Below are positions 1 through 6,155 of a stretch of DNA of 6,995 nucleotides, piece after piece. Made by a program: the position numbers and the translations under genes. Each line of letters opens with the position of its first letter. Within the stretch, counting starts at the first letter, position 1. The stretch spans positions 65,839 through 72,833 of the forward strand of contig DHSB01000076.1 of NCBI GenBank assembly GCA_002408385.1. The letters run 5' to 3'. Under the pieces are notes generated by a model, which saw only the letters and a program-made list of their open reading frames with translations, had not been told where the DNA came from and ran no database searches. The DNA comes from Myxococcales bacterium UBA5297 (GTDB taxonomy: Bacteria; Myxococcota; Myxococcia; Myxococcales; UBA5297).

Positions 1-1
1 C

Positions 2-316
2 GCCTGCCGCACCGACTGCTCCGCGGCCGACTGTGGCGACGGCGTAGTCGACAGCGGCGAGGCCTGCGACGACGGCGCGAACAACAGCGACACCGCGGCC
101 GACGCCTGCCGAACGAGTTGCGTCGAGGCCACCTGCGGCGACGGCGTCGTCGACAGCGGCGAGGCCTGCGACGAGGGCGCGAACAACAGCGACACCACGC
201 CGAACGCCTGCCGGACGGCCTGCGTCGCGCCGACCTGTGGCGACGGGGTCGCCGACGACGGTGAAGCCTGCGACGACGGCAACGCGGAGATCAACGACGG
301 CTGTACTCCGGCCTGC
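2..316 (+). repeat. Tandem 102-bp repeat array (NSDT-type Cys-rich modules), cut by window edge
   Basis: Two complete 34-codon modules start at Cys codons 32 and 134, and a third, different module starts at 236. Bases 2-31 are the tail of an earlier copy exactly 102 bp out of step (ACRT at base 2 and again at 104). Modules 1 and 2 share the ending NSDT-x4-ACRT-x-C, which differs from the DGDGC form used in the rest of the protein. By hand alignment they differ at about 14 of 102 bases, with a 26-base exact match (47-72 and 149-174). The array probably continues to the left. The third module switches to a NDGC form and leads into the first PPC-like domain. Confidence 0.85.
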
Positions 317-3300
317 CAGGCGGAGATCGCCGGCTCGACCTGCGAGTACTTCTTCGACCTGAACACCGACGGCCTCCAGTCCGACGGCACCTGGTCGTGG
401 AGCGCAGACAGCAGCCTCCTGGGCGCAGAGCTCGAGGCGAGCTGCGGCAACTCGGGCAACAGCCCCGACGGCGTGGCGCGCTTTGTTGCCCCGGCCGACG
501 GCGTCTACTCGGTCTCCTCGATGGCCCCCTTCGACTCGGTCCTCTGGGCCTGGCAGGGCACCTGCCCGAGCGTTCCGTACTTCGAGCTCGGATGTGCGGA
601 CCGTCAGACCAGCGGCAAGGCCGAGATGCTGAGCCTCACGCTGACACAGGGGCAGACGGTCTTCGTCGTGGTCGACGGCTACGGCACCGACAGCGCGGGT
701 GAGTTCACCCTCACGCTCGCCCCGCTCTCTTGCGGCGACGGGATCCTCGCGCCGGCCGAAGGGTGCGACGACGCCAACGACACCGACGGCGACGGCTGCA
801 CCGCCTGCGTTGTCGACGTCGGCTGGGCTTGTCCGACCGCGGGCCAGCCGTGCCGCGAGATCGTGTGCGGCGACGGCCATGTCGATGCGCCCGAGACTTG
901 CGACGACAACAACCAGGTTGCCGGCGACGGCTGCAGCCCGACCTGCCGGGTCGAAGTCGAAGGCGACGACTGCGGTACGGCTTTCGTCCTGGAGGCCGTC
1001 GGCACGGGCCCCTGGGCCTGGAGCGCCGACACCAGCCTCTTCACCGCCGACTTCGACGCCGACGCGGTGGACAGCGCCTGTGCGAATTCGGCCTCTCAGC
1101 GCGACGGCATCACCGAGTTCACCGCGCCGGCCGACGGCACGTATGTCTTCGAGCTCGAGGCGGGGGTCGACAGCGTCCTCTTCGTCTGGGATCTCTGTGA
1201 CCCTGCGACCGCCACCTCGCTCGGCTGCGCGGATGTCGGCGGCAATGGCGGCGAGCGCATCAGCCTCGACCTTTCGGCCAATGAGACCGTCTTCGTCGGC
1301 GTCGACGCCTATGGCAGCGGCACCCCCGGCAGCGGCAGCAAGCACGGTCCCTTCACCCTCACGGTCACCCCGATCATCTGTGGCGACGGCATCCTCGCCG
1401 GGTCGGAAGCCTGTGACGATGGCAACGCCACCGACGGCGACGGCTGCACCGCCTGCGTTGTCGACGACGGTTGGGTCTGCCCGGCCGGCGAGGCGTGCCA
1501 CGAAATGGAATGCGGCGACGGGGTAGCAGAGGGCAGTGAGGCCTGTGACGACGGCAACACGACCGACGGCGACGGCTGCTCGTCCTCCTGCGTGCTGGAG
1601 ATCGCCGCCCGCGGCTCGGCCCGCCAGCTCTCGGGCTCGCTCGATGCGACCGATCCGACCTGGGCGCGCAGGAGCGCAAGCTGCGGGAACAGCTATTCGA
1701 CCTCCTTCTTCGACACCTACGAGATCGTCAACGCCACCGGCGCCGATCAGCAGATCACCATCACCGCGCAATGGAGCGGCGACGGCTTCCTGCACCTCTT
1801 CAGCGCTCCGTTCGATCCGTCGAGCCCGGCAACCAACTGCATCGTCGGCAATGACGACTTCGGCGGCTCGAGCGGCAGCCAGATCGCCAACCGGACGATC
1901 GCCGCCGGCGAGGTGCTGGTCATCGTCGCCTCGACTTACGGCACCACGGCGACCGGCGCCTACACGCTCGATATCCTGACCATCCGCCCGCAGGAGTGTG
2001 GCGACGGCTTCGTCGACGGCTCGGAAGCCTGCGACGACGGCAACACCGTCGACAACGACGGCTGCACCGCCTGCGTCATCGATGTCGGCTACGCTTGCCC
2101 GACCGCGGGCCAGGACTGCCATCAGATCGCGTGCGGCGACGGCTTCCTCGACGGCTCGGAAGCCTGTGACGACGGCAATACGGTCGACGACGACGGCTGC
2201 ACCGCCTGCGTTATCGACGACGGCTATGCTTGTCCGACCGGGGACCAACCCTGCCATCAGATCAGTTGCGGCGACGGCTTCGTCGATCCGCCCGAGTCCT
2301 GCGACGACGGCAACCAAGTTGATGGCGACGGCTGCTCGGCCTCCTGCGTGCTGGAGATTGCTGCCCCCAGCTCGACCGTCCAGATCTCCGGCTCGCTCGA
2401 TTCGACCGACCCGACCTGGTCGCGCGCGAACGCAACGTGCGGCACCTCGACCTTCACGCCCTATTTCGACGCTTACGAGATCGTCAATAACACCGGGGCC
2501 GACCAGCAGATCACCATCTCGGCGAATTGGCTCGGGGACGGCTTCCTCCACCTCTTCCGCGCTCCGTTCGACCCCGCGACCCCGACAGCCAACTGCATCA
2601 TCGGCAACGACGGGAGCGGCACCACCAGCCAGATCTCCAACCAGACCATCGTTGCGGGCGAGACCCTGGTAGTGATCGCCACGAGCTACTACGGCGCACG
2701 AGCGTTGGGCGCCTACACCATCGACGTGCTCACCCTCCGCCCGCAGGCGTGCGGCGATAGCTTCGTCGACGGCACCGAAACCTGTGACGACGGCAACACG
2801 GTCGGCGGCGACGGCTGCAGCGCCACCTGCCAGCTCGAGATCGTGGGCAACACCTGTGAGCTCGCCTTTGACCTGAACGCGCAGACTCAGGCTGGCCCCT
2901 GGAGCTGGAGCGCCGACACCTCTGCTTTCAGCGCCAGCTACGACGCCGAAGAGGTCGACTATTCGTGCTCGCAATCGAGCTCCGAGCGCGACGGAATCGC
3001 CTCCTTCACCGCGCCGGCCGACGGCGATTACCTCGTCGAGCTCGAAGCGGACTTCGACAGCGTCCTCTTCGTCTGGGACGTCTGTGACCCTGCGACGGCC
3101 GCCTCGCTCGGCTGCGACGACGGTTATGGGAATGGCGGCGAGTCGCTCAGCTTGACGCTGACCGCGGGTCAGACCGTCTTCATCGGCGTCGACGGCTACG
3201 ATGGTTACTACGGCACCGAGGAAGGCCCCTTCACGCTCACCGTCACCCCGCTCGTCTGTGGCGATGGCGTTCTTGCCGTTGGTGAGGCTTGCGACGACGG

Positions 3301-6112
3301 CAACACGCTCGACGCCGACGGCTGCACCGCCTGCGCGATCGACCCCGGGTGGATCTGCGAGACCCCGGGTCAGACCTGCCGGGAGATCGTGTGCGGAGAC
3401 GGCATCATCGATGCGGGCGAGGCTTGCGACGACGGCAACCTGATCGATGGCGACGGCTGCACCGGCTGCGTCATCGATACCGGCTGGATCTGCGAAGGCC
3501 TGGCCTGCCACCAAGTCGTCTGTGGCGACGGCGTCATCGAGGCGGGCGAGTCCTGCGAGGACGGCAACCAGACCGACGGCTGCTCGGCCAACTGCATCCT
3601 CGAGATCCCCGAGCGCGACGAGTCGATGCTGCAGTGGGGCTCGCTCGATACCACGGACCGGCTCTGGAACCGCCCGGGCGCCAACTGTGGAACGGGCTTG
3701 AACTTCCCCAACCGCTACTTCGACGAGATCCCGCTCTACAACGGCACCGGCGTCGATCAGCAGATCAACGTGCGCGTGCACTGGAGCGACACGGGGTTCC
3801 TGTTCGTCTTCCCCTACCCGTTCGATCCCGAAAGCCGCGACGCTTGCGTCCTTGGCGCCTCTGCGACGAGCCACGAAAGCGAGCTGCGCGAGGTGAGCAT
3901 CCCGGCCGGCGGGACGATCACGCTGATCGTCTCGGGCTCCACCGAGTCGGATGCGCAGGGACTCTATGCGCTCGAGGTCGAGACGATTCGCCCGCCGCTT
4001 TGTGGCGACGGGCTCATCGAGGGCAGAGAAACCTGCGATGACGGCGGCCTCGAGGACGGCGACGGCTGCTCGGCGGCCTGCGAGATCGAGATCGCTGCGC
4101 GAGGCGCAACGGTTCAGCTCGTCGGCTCGCTCGATGCGACCGACCCGACCTGGTCGCGGGCGAGCCCAACCTGCGGCACCTCGAACCAAACGCCCTACTT
4201 CGACGCCTACGAGATCGTCAACAACACCGGCGTCGACCAGCAGATCACCATCTCCGCGAATTGGCTTGGAGACGGCTTCCTCAGCCTGTTCCGCGCTCCG
4301 TTCAACCCCGCGACCCCGACGGTGAACTGCGTCACCGGCCATGACGGGAACGGCACCACCAGCCAGATCTCCAACCAGACCATCGTCGCGGGCGAGACCT
4401 TGGTGGTGATCGCCACGAGCTACTACAGCGCGCGAGCGTTGGGCGCCTACACCATCGACGTGCTCACTATCCGCCCGCCGGAGTGCGGCGACGGCATCAT
4501 CGACGCTCCAGAAGTCTGCGACGACGGCAACACCGACCCGGACGACGGCTGCGCCGCCGACTGCCGCAGTGTCACCGCCGGTTACGTCTGCGACGTCCCC
4601 GGCAGCGCTTGCCGGCAGATCGTCTGCGGCGACGGAATCCTCGAAGGCGACGAAACCTGCGACGACCACAACCTCGAGGACGGCGACGGCTGCTCGGCGT
4701 TCTGTGAGCTGGAGATCGCTCAGCCGAACGGTTCGATCACGTTCGCGGAATCGCTCGACACGACCGACCGGACCTGGGCACGGCCCTCGGAATCCTGTGG
4801 CACAGGCTCCTCAGGCAGGTACTACGACGCGTTCTCTATCGTGAACAATACCGGGGCCGCCCAGCTCCTGACCGTCACCGCAGCCTGGAGCGGAGACGGC
4901 TTCCTGCACATGTTCCGCGCGCCGTTCGATGCCTCGTCACCCCTCACCGGCTGCATCAAGGGCAATGACGATCTCAACGATCGCTACGACAGCCAGATTT
5001 CTGGCCTCCTCATCAACGATGGCGAGGTGCTCGTCGTAGTCGCCTCGGCCTACTCCGGGAACACCGCGACCGGCTCCTACTCCATCGAGGTCGCGACGCA
5101 GGCGCCCGTGTGCGGCGACGGCAAGGTCACCGGCGGCGAGGAGTGCGACGGCGGCGAGGGCTGCACCGACACCTGCCAGCTTGTCGTGGCGACGCCGTTC
5201 GAGGCCACCTTCAGCGGCTTCGACGCAGTGACCGCGAACGAGCGCGCGCTCGTCAGCGTCACGGCCAAGGCGCCCAGCGACATCGACCCTGCGGCCTCGC
5301 TGCGCTGGCGCCTGAGCCTGACCGACGCGAGCTCGCAGCCGGTCGCGGGCATCCAGGCCTTCTACTACGCGAACCTGCCCTCCGACGTCCTGGAGGACCA
5401 CCTGACCTGGACCGCCTCGATCACCACCGACGAGAACGGCCAGGCCTGGTTCGGTCCCGAGACCGGCTTCACCGCCGGAGACGCTGGGCTGCTCGATCCC
5501 GCGGGGCTGACCACTCCGATGAGCGTCGTGCTGCCCGCCGGAACCCTCACCCTGCGGCTCGAGCTCGTCGAGCTGGCCGGCCTCACCACCGTCGGTGAGA
5601 GCAGCGTCGAGTTCACCGTCGCCGTTCCCCCGCCGCCAGGCACGCTGATGTTCAGCGAGTACACCGAGGGCTCGGGCAGCAACAAGGCGTTCGAGCTGTA
5701 CAACGGGAGCTCGGCGGCCATCGACCTCTCAACCTGCGTTGTGAAGATCTACGCCAACGGAGCTACGACCAGCTCGAACATCCCGCTTCCGTCTCAGACG
5801 ATCGAAGCCGGCGGCGTTCTCGCGATGTGCAATCCGTCGGCGACCGCGACGCTGCTCGCGGCCTGCGGTGGGACGCACGGCGGCATCACGTTCAACGGCA
5901 ACGATGTCCTCGAGGTGAGCTGCAGCAGCGTCGTTCTCGATGTCCTCGGACAGATCGGCAGCTCCGACAACTTCGGAGCCGACGTCACCTTGCGTCGCAA
6001 GTGCGGAACCGCTGGCGACGTCGATGGTTCCGACGTGTTCGACCCCACCGTCAATTGGGACGCGCTCGCCATGGACGATTGGAGCGGTTTCGGCTCGCAC
6101 ACCTGCCCGTAG
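2..6112 (+). CDS. Giant multidomain cysteine-rich repeat (DUF4215-type) surface protein with C-terminal lamin-tail domain, 5'-partial
   Basis: The frame is open from base 2 to the TAG at 6110-6112, giving 2036 visible residues. The N-terminus and any signal peptide lie left of the window. No start is annotated here: the GTG at 473 sits inside a PPC-like domain and is a Val codon. Order by visible residue: cysteine-rich modules 1-105; PPC-like domain A1 about 106-243; modules 244-318; A2 319-459; modules 460-533; type B1 534-665; modules 666-785; B2 786-916; module 917-947; A3 948-1085; modules 1086-1200; B3 1201-1333; module 1334-1363; B4 1364-1494; modules 1495-1571; B5 1572-1703; truncated module 1704-1726; Cys-free beta-rich region to about 1879; lamin-tail-like domain 1880-2036. 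The module consensus CGDG-x5-E-x-CDDGN-x2-DGDGC-x3-C matches the Myxococcus cysteine-rich/DUF4215 family. The many paired cysteines suggest a disulfide-stabilised exported protein. There is no C-terminal sorting tag; the protein ends HTCP. No catalytic motif is visible. Function is unknown; an adhesin or other structural surface role is inference only. Confidence 0.93.
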   Translation, partial: ACRTDCSAADCGDGVVDSGEACDDGANNSDTAADACRTSCVEATCGDGVVDSGEACDEGANNSDTTPNACRTACVAPTCGDGVADDGEACDDGNAEINDGCTPACQAEIAGSTCEYFFDLNTDGLQSDGTWSWSADSSLLGAELEASCGNSGNSPDGVARFVAPADGVYSVSSMAPFDSVLWAWQGTCPSVPYFELGCADRQTSGKAEMLSLTLTQGQTVFVVVDGYGTDSAGEFTLTLAPLSCGDGILAPAEGCDDANDTDGDGCTACVVDVGWACPTAGQPCREIVCGDGHVDAPETCDDNNQVAGDGCSPTCRVEVEGDDCGTAFVLEAVGTGPWAWSADTSLFTADFDADAVDSACANSASQRDGITEFTAPADGTYVFELEAGVDSVLFVWDLCDPATATSLGCADVGGNGGERISLDLSANETVFVGVDAYGSGTPGSGSKHGPFTLTVTPIICGDGILAGSEACDDGNATDGDGCTACVVDDGWVCPAGEACHEMECGDGVAEGSEACDDGNTTDGDGCSSSCVLEIAARGSARQLSGSLDATDPTWARRSASCGNSYSTSFFDTYEIVNATGADQQITITAQWSGDGFLHLFSAPFDPSSPATNCIVGNDDFGGSSGSQIANRTIAAGEVLVIVASTYGTTATGAYTLDILTIRPQECGDGFVDGSEACDDGNTVDNDGCTACVIDVGYACPTAGQDCHQIACGDGFLDGSEACDDGNTVDDDGCTACVIDDGYACPTGDQPCHQISCGDGFVDPPESCDDGNQVDGDGCSASCVLEIAAPSSTVQISGSLDSTDPTWSRANATCGTSTFTPYFDAYEIVNNTGADQQITISANWLGDGFLHLFRAPFDPATPTANCIIGNDGSGTTSQISNQTIVAGETLVVIATSYYGARALGAYTIDVLTLRPQACGDSFVDGTETCDDGNTVGGDGCSATCQLEIVGNTCELAFDLNAQTQAGPWSWSADTSAFSASYDAEEVDYSCSQSSSERDGIASFTAPADGDYLVELEADFDSVLFVWDVCDPATAASLGCDDGYGNGGESLSLTLTAGQTVFIGVDGYDGYYGTEEGPFTLTVTPLVCGDGVLAVGEACDDGNTLDADGCTACAIDPGWICETPGQTCREIVCGDGIIDAGEACDDGNLIDGDGCTGCVIDTGWICEGLACHQVVCGDGVIEAGESCEDGNQTDGCSANCILEIPERDESMLQWGSLDTTDRLWNRPGANCGTGLNFPNRYFDEIPLYNGTGVDQQINVRVHWSDTGFLFVFPYPFDPESRDACVLGASATSHESELREVSIPAGGTITLIVSGSTESDAQGLYALEVETIRPPLCGDGLIEGRETCDDGGLEDGDGCSAACEIEIAARGATVQLVGSLDATDPTWSRASPTCGTSNQTPYFDAYEIVNNTGVDQQITISANWLGDGFLSLFRAPFNPATPTVNCVTGHDGNGTTSQISNQTIVAGETLVVIATSYYSARALGAYTIDVLTIRPPECGDGIIDAPEVCDDGNTDPDDGCAADCRSVTAGYVCDVPGSACRQIVCGDGILEGDETCDDHNLEDGDGCSAFCELEIAQPNGSITFAESLDTTDRTWARPSESCGTGSSGRYYDAFSIVNNTGAAQLLTVTAAWSGDGFLHMFRAPFDASSPLTGCIKGNDDLNDRYDSQISGLLINDGEVLVVVASAYSGNTATGSYSIEVATQAPVCGDGKVTGGEECDGGEGCTDTCQLVVATPFEATFSGFDAVTANERALVSVTAKAPSDIDPAASLRWRLSLTDASSQPVAGIQAFYYANLPSDVLEDHLTWTASITTDENGQAWFGPETGFTAGDAGLLDPAGLTTPMSVVLPAGTLTLRLELVELAGLTTVGESSVEFTVAVPPPPGTLMFSEYTEGSGSNKAFELYNGSSAAIDLSTCVVKIYANGATTSSNIPLPSQTIEAGGVLAMCNPSATATLLAACGGTHGGITFNGNDVLEVSCSSVVLDVLGQIGSSDNFGADVTLRRKCGTAGDVDGSDVFDPTVNWDALAMDDWSGFGSHTCP
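317..730 (+). repeat. Type A domain copy 1 (PPC-like beta domain)
   Basis: Encoded features in order: GSTCEYFFDL at the start, WSWSADSS, then RFVAPADGVYSV and a late LSLTLTQGQTVFVVVDGY strand. The pattern 'F-APADG-Y' followed by 'G-TVFV-VD-Y' and a terminal F-TLT strand resembles bacterial pre-peptidase C-terminal (PPC) beta domains. It is the most divergent of the three A copies: it reads SVLWAWQGTC where the others read SVLFVWD-CD. Assignment to PPC is by motif only. Confidence 0.6.
731..955 (+). repeat. Cys-rich modules 4 (long) and 5 (short)
   Basis: Module 4 starts at Cys codon 731 and is 45 codons long, including the extra TACVVDVGWACP segment with additional cysteines. Module 5 starts at 866 and is short, ending C-RVEVEG before domain A2. 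Both depart from the CDDGN core: module 4 reads CDDAND and module 5 reads CDDNNQ. Confidence 0.8.
956..1378 (+). repeat. Type A domain copy 2 (PPC-like)
   Basis: It begins EGDDCGTAF and contains WAWSADTS, EFTAPADGTYVFELEAG, SVLFVWDLCDPATA, and a NETVFVGVDAY strand, ending GPFTLTVTPI just before the next CGDG module. It shares a 25-base exact match with A3 (1167-1191 with 3054-3078), so A2 and A3 are closer to each other than either is to A1. A glycine- and serine-rich loop (about 1312-1347) is longer here than in the other copies. Confidence 0.65.
1379..1600 (+). repeat. Cys-rich modules 6 (long) and 7 (short)
   Basis: Module 6 (Cys codon at 1379, 44 codons) carries TACVVDDGWVCP-AGEAC. Module 7 (Cys codon at 1511) is the short form with CDDGNTTDGDGCSSSC and ends VLEI before the first type B domain. 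Confidence 0.8.
1601..1996 (+). repeat. Type B domain copy 1 (unnamed beta domain)
   Basis: Diagnostic pieces in order are SGSLDATDPTW, a Cys-Gly, FDTYEIVNATGADQQITI, GDGFLHLFSAPFDP, NCIVGNDDF, SQIANRTIAAGEVLVIVAS and GAYTLDILTIRP. Alternating hydrophobic strands suggest a beta sandwich, perhaps distantly related to PPC domains. I cannot assign it to a named family from sequence alone. Confidence 0.65.
1997..2356 (+). repeat. Cys-rich modules 8, 9 (long) and 10 (short)
   Basis: Modules 8 and 9 begin at Cys codons 1997 and 2132 and are exact 135-bp (45-codon) direct repeats with about 19 mismatches by hand count, so roughly 86% identical. Module 10 begins at 2267, is the short form, and ends VLEIAA before B2. 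The 8/9 pair looks like a recent tandem duplication. Confidence 0.82.
2357..2749 (+). repeat. Type B domain copy 2, near-duplicate of copy 4
   Basis: This copy has the full B signature (GSLDSTDPTW, FDAYEIVNNTGADQQITI, GFLHLFRAPFDP, NCIIGNDGSG, SQISNQTIVAGETLVVIA). From 2390 it aligns without gaps to 4124 onward (offset 1734 bp, 578 codons) with about 38 mismatches in 368 bases by hand count. The longest exact match I traced is 36 bases (2617-2652 with 4351-4386). Confidence 0.72.
2750..2842 (+). repeat. Cys-rich module 11 (short)
   Basis: A single short module (Cys codon at 2750) links B2 to A3. The leading motif is CGDS rather than CGDG; the CDDGNTVGGDGC core is otherwise close to consensus. 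It ends QLEIVG, which leads into a type A domain. Confidence 0.78.
2843..3256 (+). repeat. Type A domain copy 3 (PPC-like)
   Basis: It begins GNTCELAFDL and contains WSWSADTS, SFTAPADGDYLVELEAD, SVLFVWDVCDPATA and GQTVFIGVDGYDGYYG, ending GPFTLTVTPLVCGDG. It is the closest relative of A2. A tyrosine- and glycine-rich loop at about 3193-3213 replaces the Ser/Gly loop of A2. Confidence 0.65.
3257..3601 (+). repeat. Cys-rich modules 12, 13 (long) and 14 (short, two-codon deletion)
   Basis: Module 12 (Cys codon at 3257, 45 codons) and module 13 (3392, 43 codons) are long forms with GWIC. Module 14 (3521) is the short form ending ILEI before B3. Module 14 reads NQTDGC where neighbours read NQVDGDGC, so two residues of the acidic loop are missing, and its core is CEDGN rather than CDDGN. 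Confidence 0.8.
3602..4000 (+). repeat. Type B domain copy 3, divergent
   Basis: It is recognisable by GSLDTTDRLW, NCGTG, GTGVDQQINV, GFLFVFPYPFDP and a final VETIRP. It lacks the GND-x-n-SQI motif present in the other B copies: in its place are residues LGASATSHESEL. It is in frame and intact, so this is sequence drift or specialisation rather than a pseudogene-type lesion. Confidence 0.6.
4001..4090 (+). repeat. Cys-rich module 15 (short)
   Basis: A single short module (Cys codon at 4001) between B3 and B4, with core CDDGGLEDGDGCSAAC ending EIEIAA. The Asn of the CDDGN core is replaced by Gly. Confidence 0.78.
4091..4483 (+). repeat. Type B domain copy 4, near-duplicate of copy 2
   Basis: It carries GSLDATDPTW, FDAYEIVNNTGVDQQITI, GFLSLFRAPFNP, NCVTGHDGNG, SQISNQTIVAGETLVVIA and GAYTIDVLTIRP. 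It is about 90% identical at the DNA level to B2 over 368 bases without indels. The GND motif is GHD here. Similarity drops at the upstream edge of the domain; the flanking modules are ordinary diverged copies. Confidence 0.72.
4484..4714 (+). repeat. Cys-rich modules 16 (long) and 17 (short)
   Basis: Module 16 (Cys codon at 4484) is the longest of the long forms at 47 codons and reads NTDPDDGCAADC followed by AGYVCDVPGSAC. Module 17 (4625) is a short form with CDDHNLEDGDGC and ends ELEIA before B5. Confidence 0.8.
4715..5110 (+). repeat. Type B domain copy 5
   Basis: It carries ESLDTTDRTWARPSESCG, YYDAFSIVNNTGAAQ, GDGFLHMFRAPFD, GCIKGNDDL, SQISGLLI and LVVVASAYSGNTATGSY. It keeps the GND and SQI motifs. 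It ends at VATQAPV, not at the TIRP ending seen in the other four copies. Confidence 0.63.
5111..5179 (+). repeat. Terminal truncated Cys-rich module 18
   Basis: The module starts CGDGKVTGGEECDGG and reaches its final cysteine after only 22 residues (the short form is 27). The NxxDGD segment is missing. It is the last cysteine-rich module before the cysteine-free region. Confidence 0.7.
5180..5638 (+). other. Cysteine-free beta-rich region, unassigned, ending in a PPPPG linker
   Basis: Visible residues about 1727-1879 have no cysteine, in contrast to everything before them; together with the start of the lamin-tail domain the gap spans residues 1726-1911. Alternating patterns such as ALVSVTAKAP, LRWRLSLTD, LTLRLELVEL and VEFTVAV suggest one or two Ig-like beta sandwiches. 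A proline run (PPPPG) separates it from the C-terminal domain. I do not recognise a named family. Confidence 0.5.
5639..6109 (+). other. C-terminal lamin-tail-like domain (LTD)
   Basis: Residues 1880-2036 begin GTLMFSEYTEGSGSNKAFEL, followed by YNGSSAAIDLS, IPLPSQTIEAGGVLAMCN, ITFNGNDVLEVSC, DVLGQIG and VTLRRKC. The opening 'SEY-EGS-NKA-E-YN', a GNDVLEV-type strand and the closing TLRRKC are typical of bacterial lamin-tail domains. Six cysteines are present (residues 1912, 1943, 1955, 1974, 2001, 2035), compatible with three disulfides. Bacterial LTDs are usually found in secreted or surface proteins; a ligand cannot be predicted. Confidence 0.82.
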
Positions 6113-6121
6113 CGCCTTCCC

Positions 6122-6141
6122 CGGGTGACTCCGCTCACCCG
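6122..6141 (+). terminator. Short hairpin just after the stop codon
   Basis: CGGGTGA (6122-6128) pairs perfectly with TCACCCG (6135-6141) around a six-base loop, nine bases after the TAG. No T run follows, so on its own it is a weak terminator. It may stabilise the 3' end or pause polymerase ahead of the stronger hairpin downstream. Confidence 0.4.
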
Positions 6142-6155
6142 TGACCCAGCAACCC

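Noticed and set aside
2..316. CRISPR-like direct repeats at the left end
   Set aside because: The repeat period is 102 bp, in frame, without unique spacers, and translates to homologous protein modules.
699..1526. A 275-codon open frame on the + strand inside the giant gene, and similar frames at 1536-1979, 1998-2672, 3289-4041 and 3951-4325
   Set aside because: They are rich in Arg, Ala, Pro and Ser as expected for out-of-frame reading of GC-rich DNA, show no family motifs and coincide with clear cysteine-rich and beta-domain coding in the main frame.
1603..5110. Transposon or insertion-sequence origin of the long internal repeats
   Set aside because: No terminal inverted repeats, target duplications or transposase; repeats keep frame and match protein domain borders.
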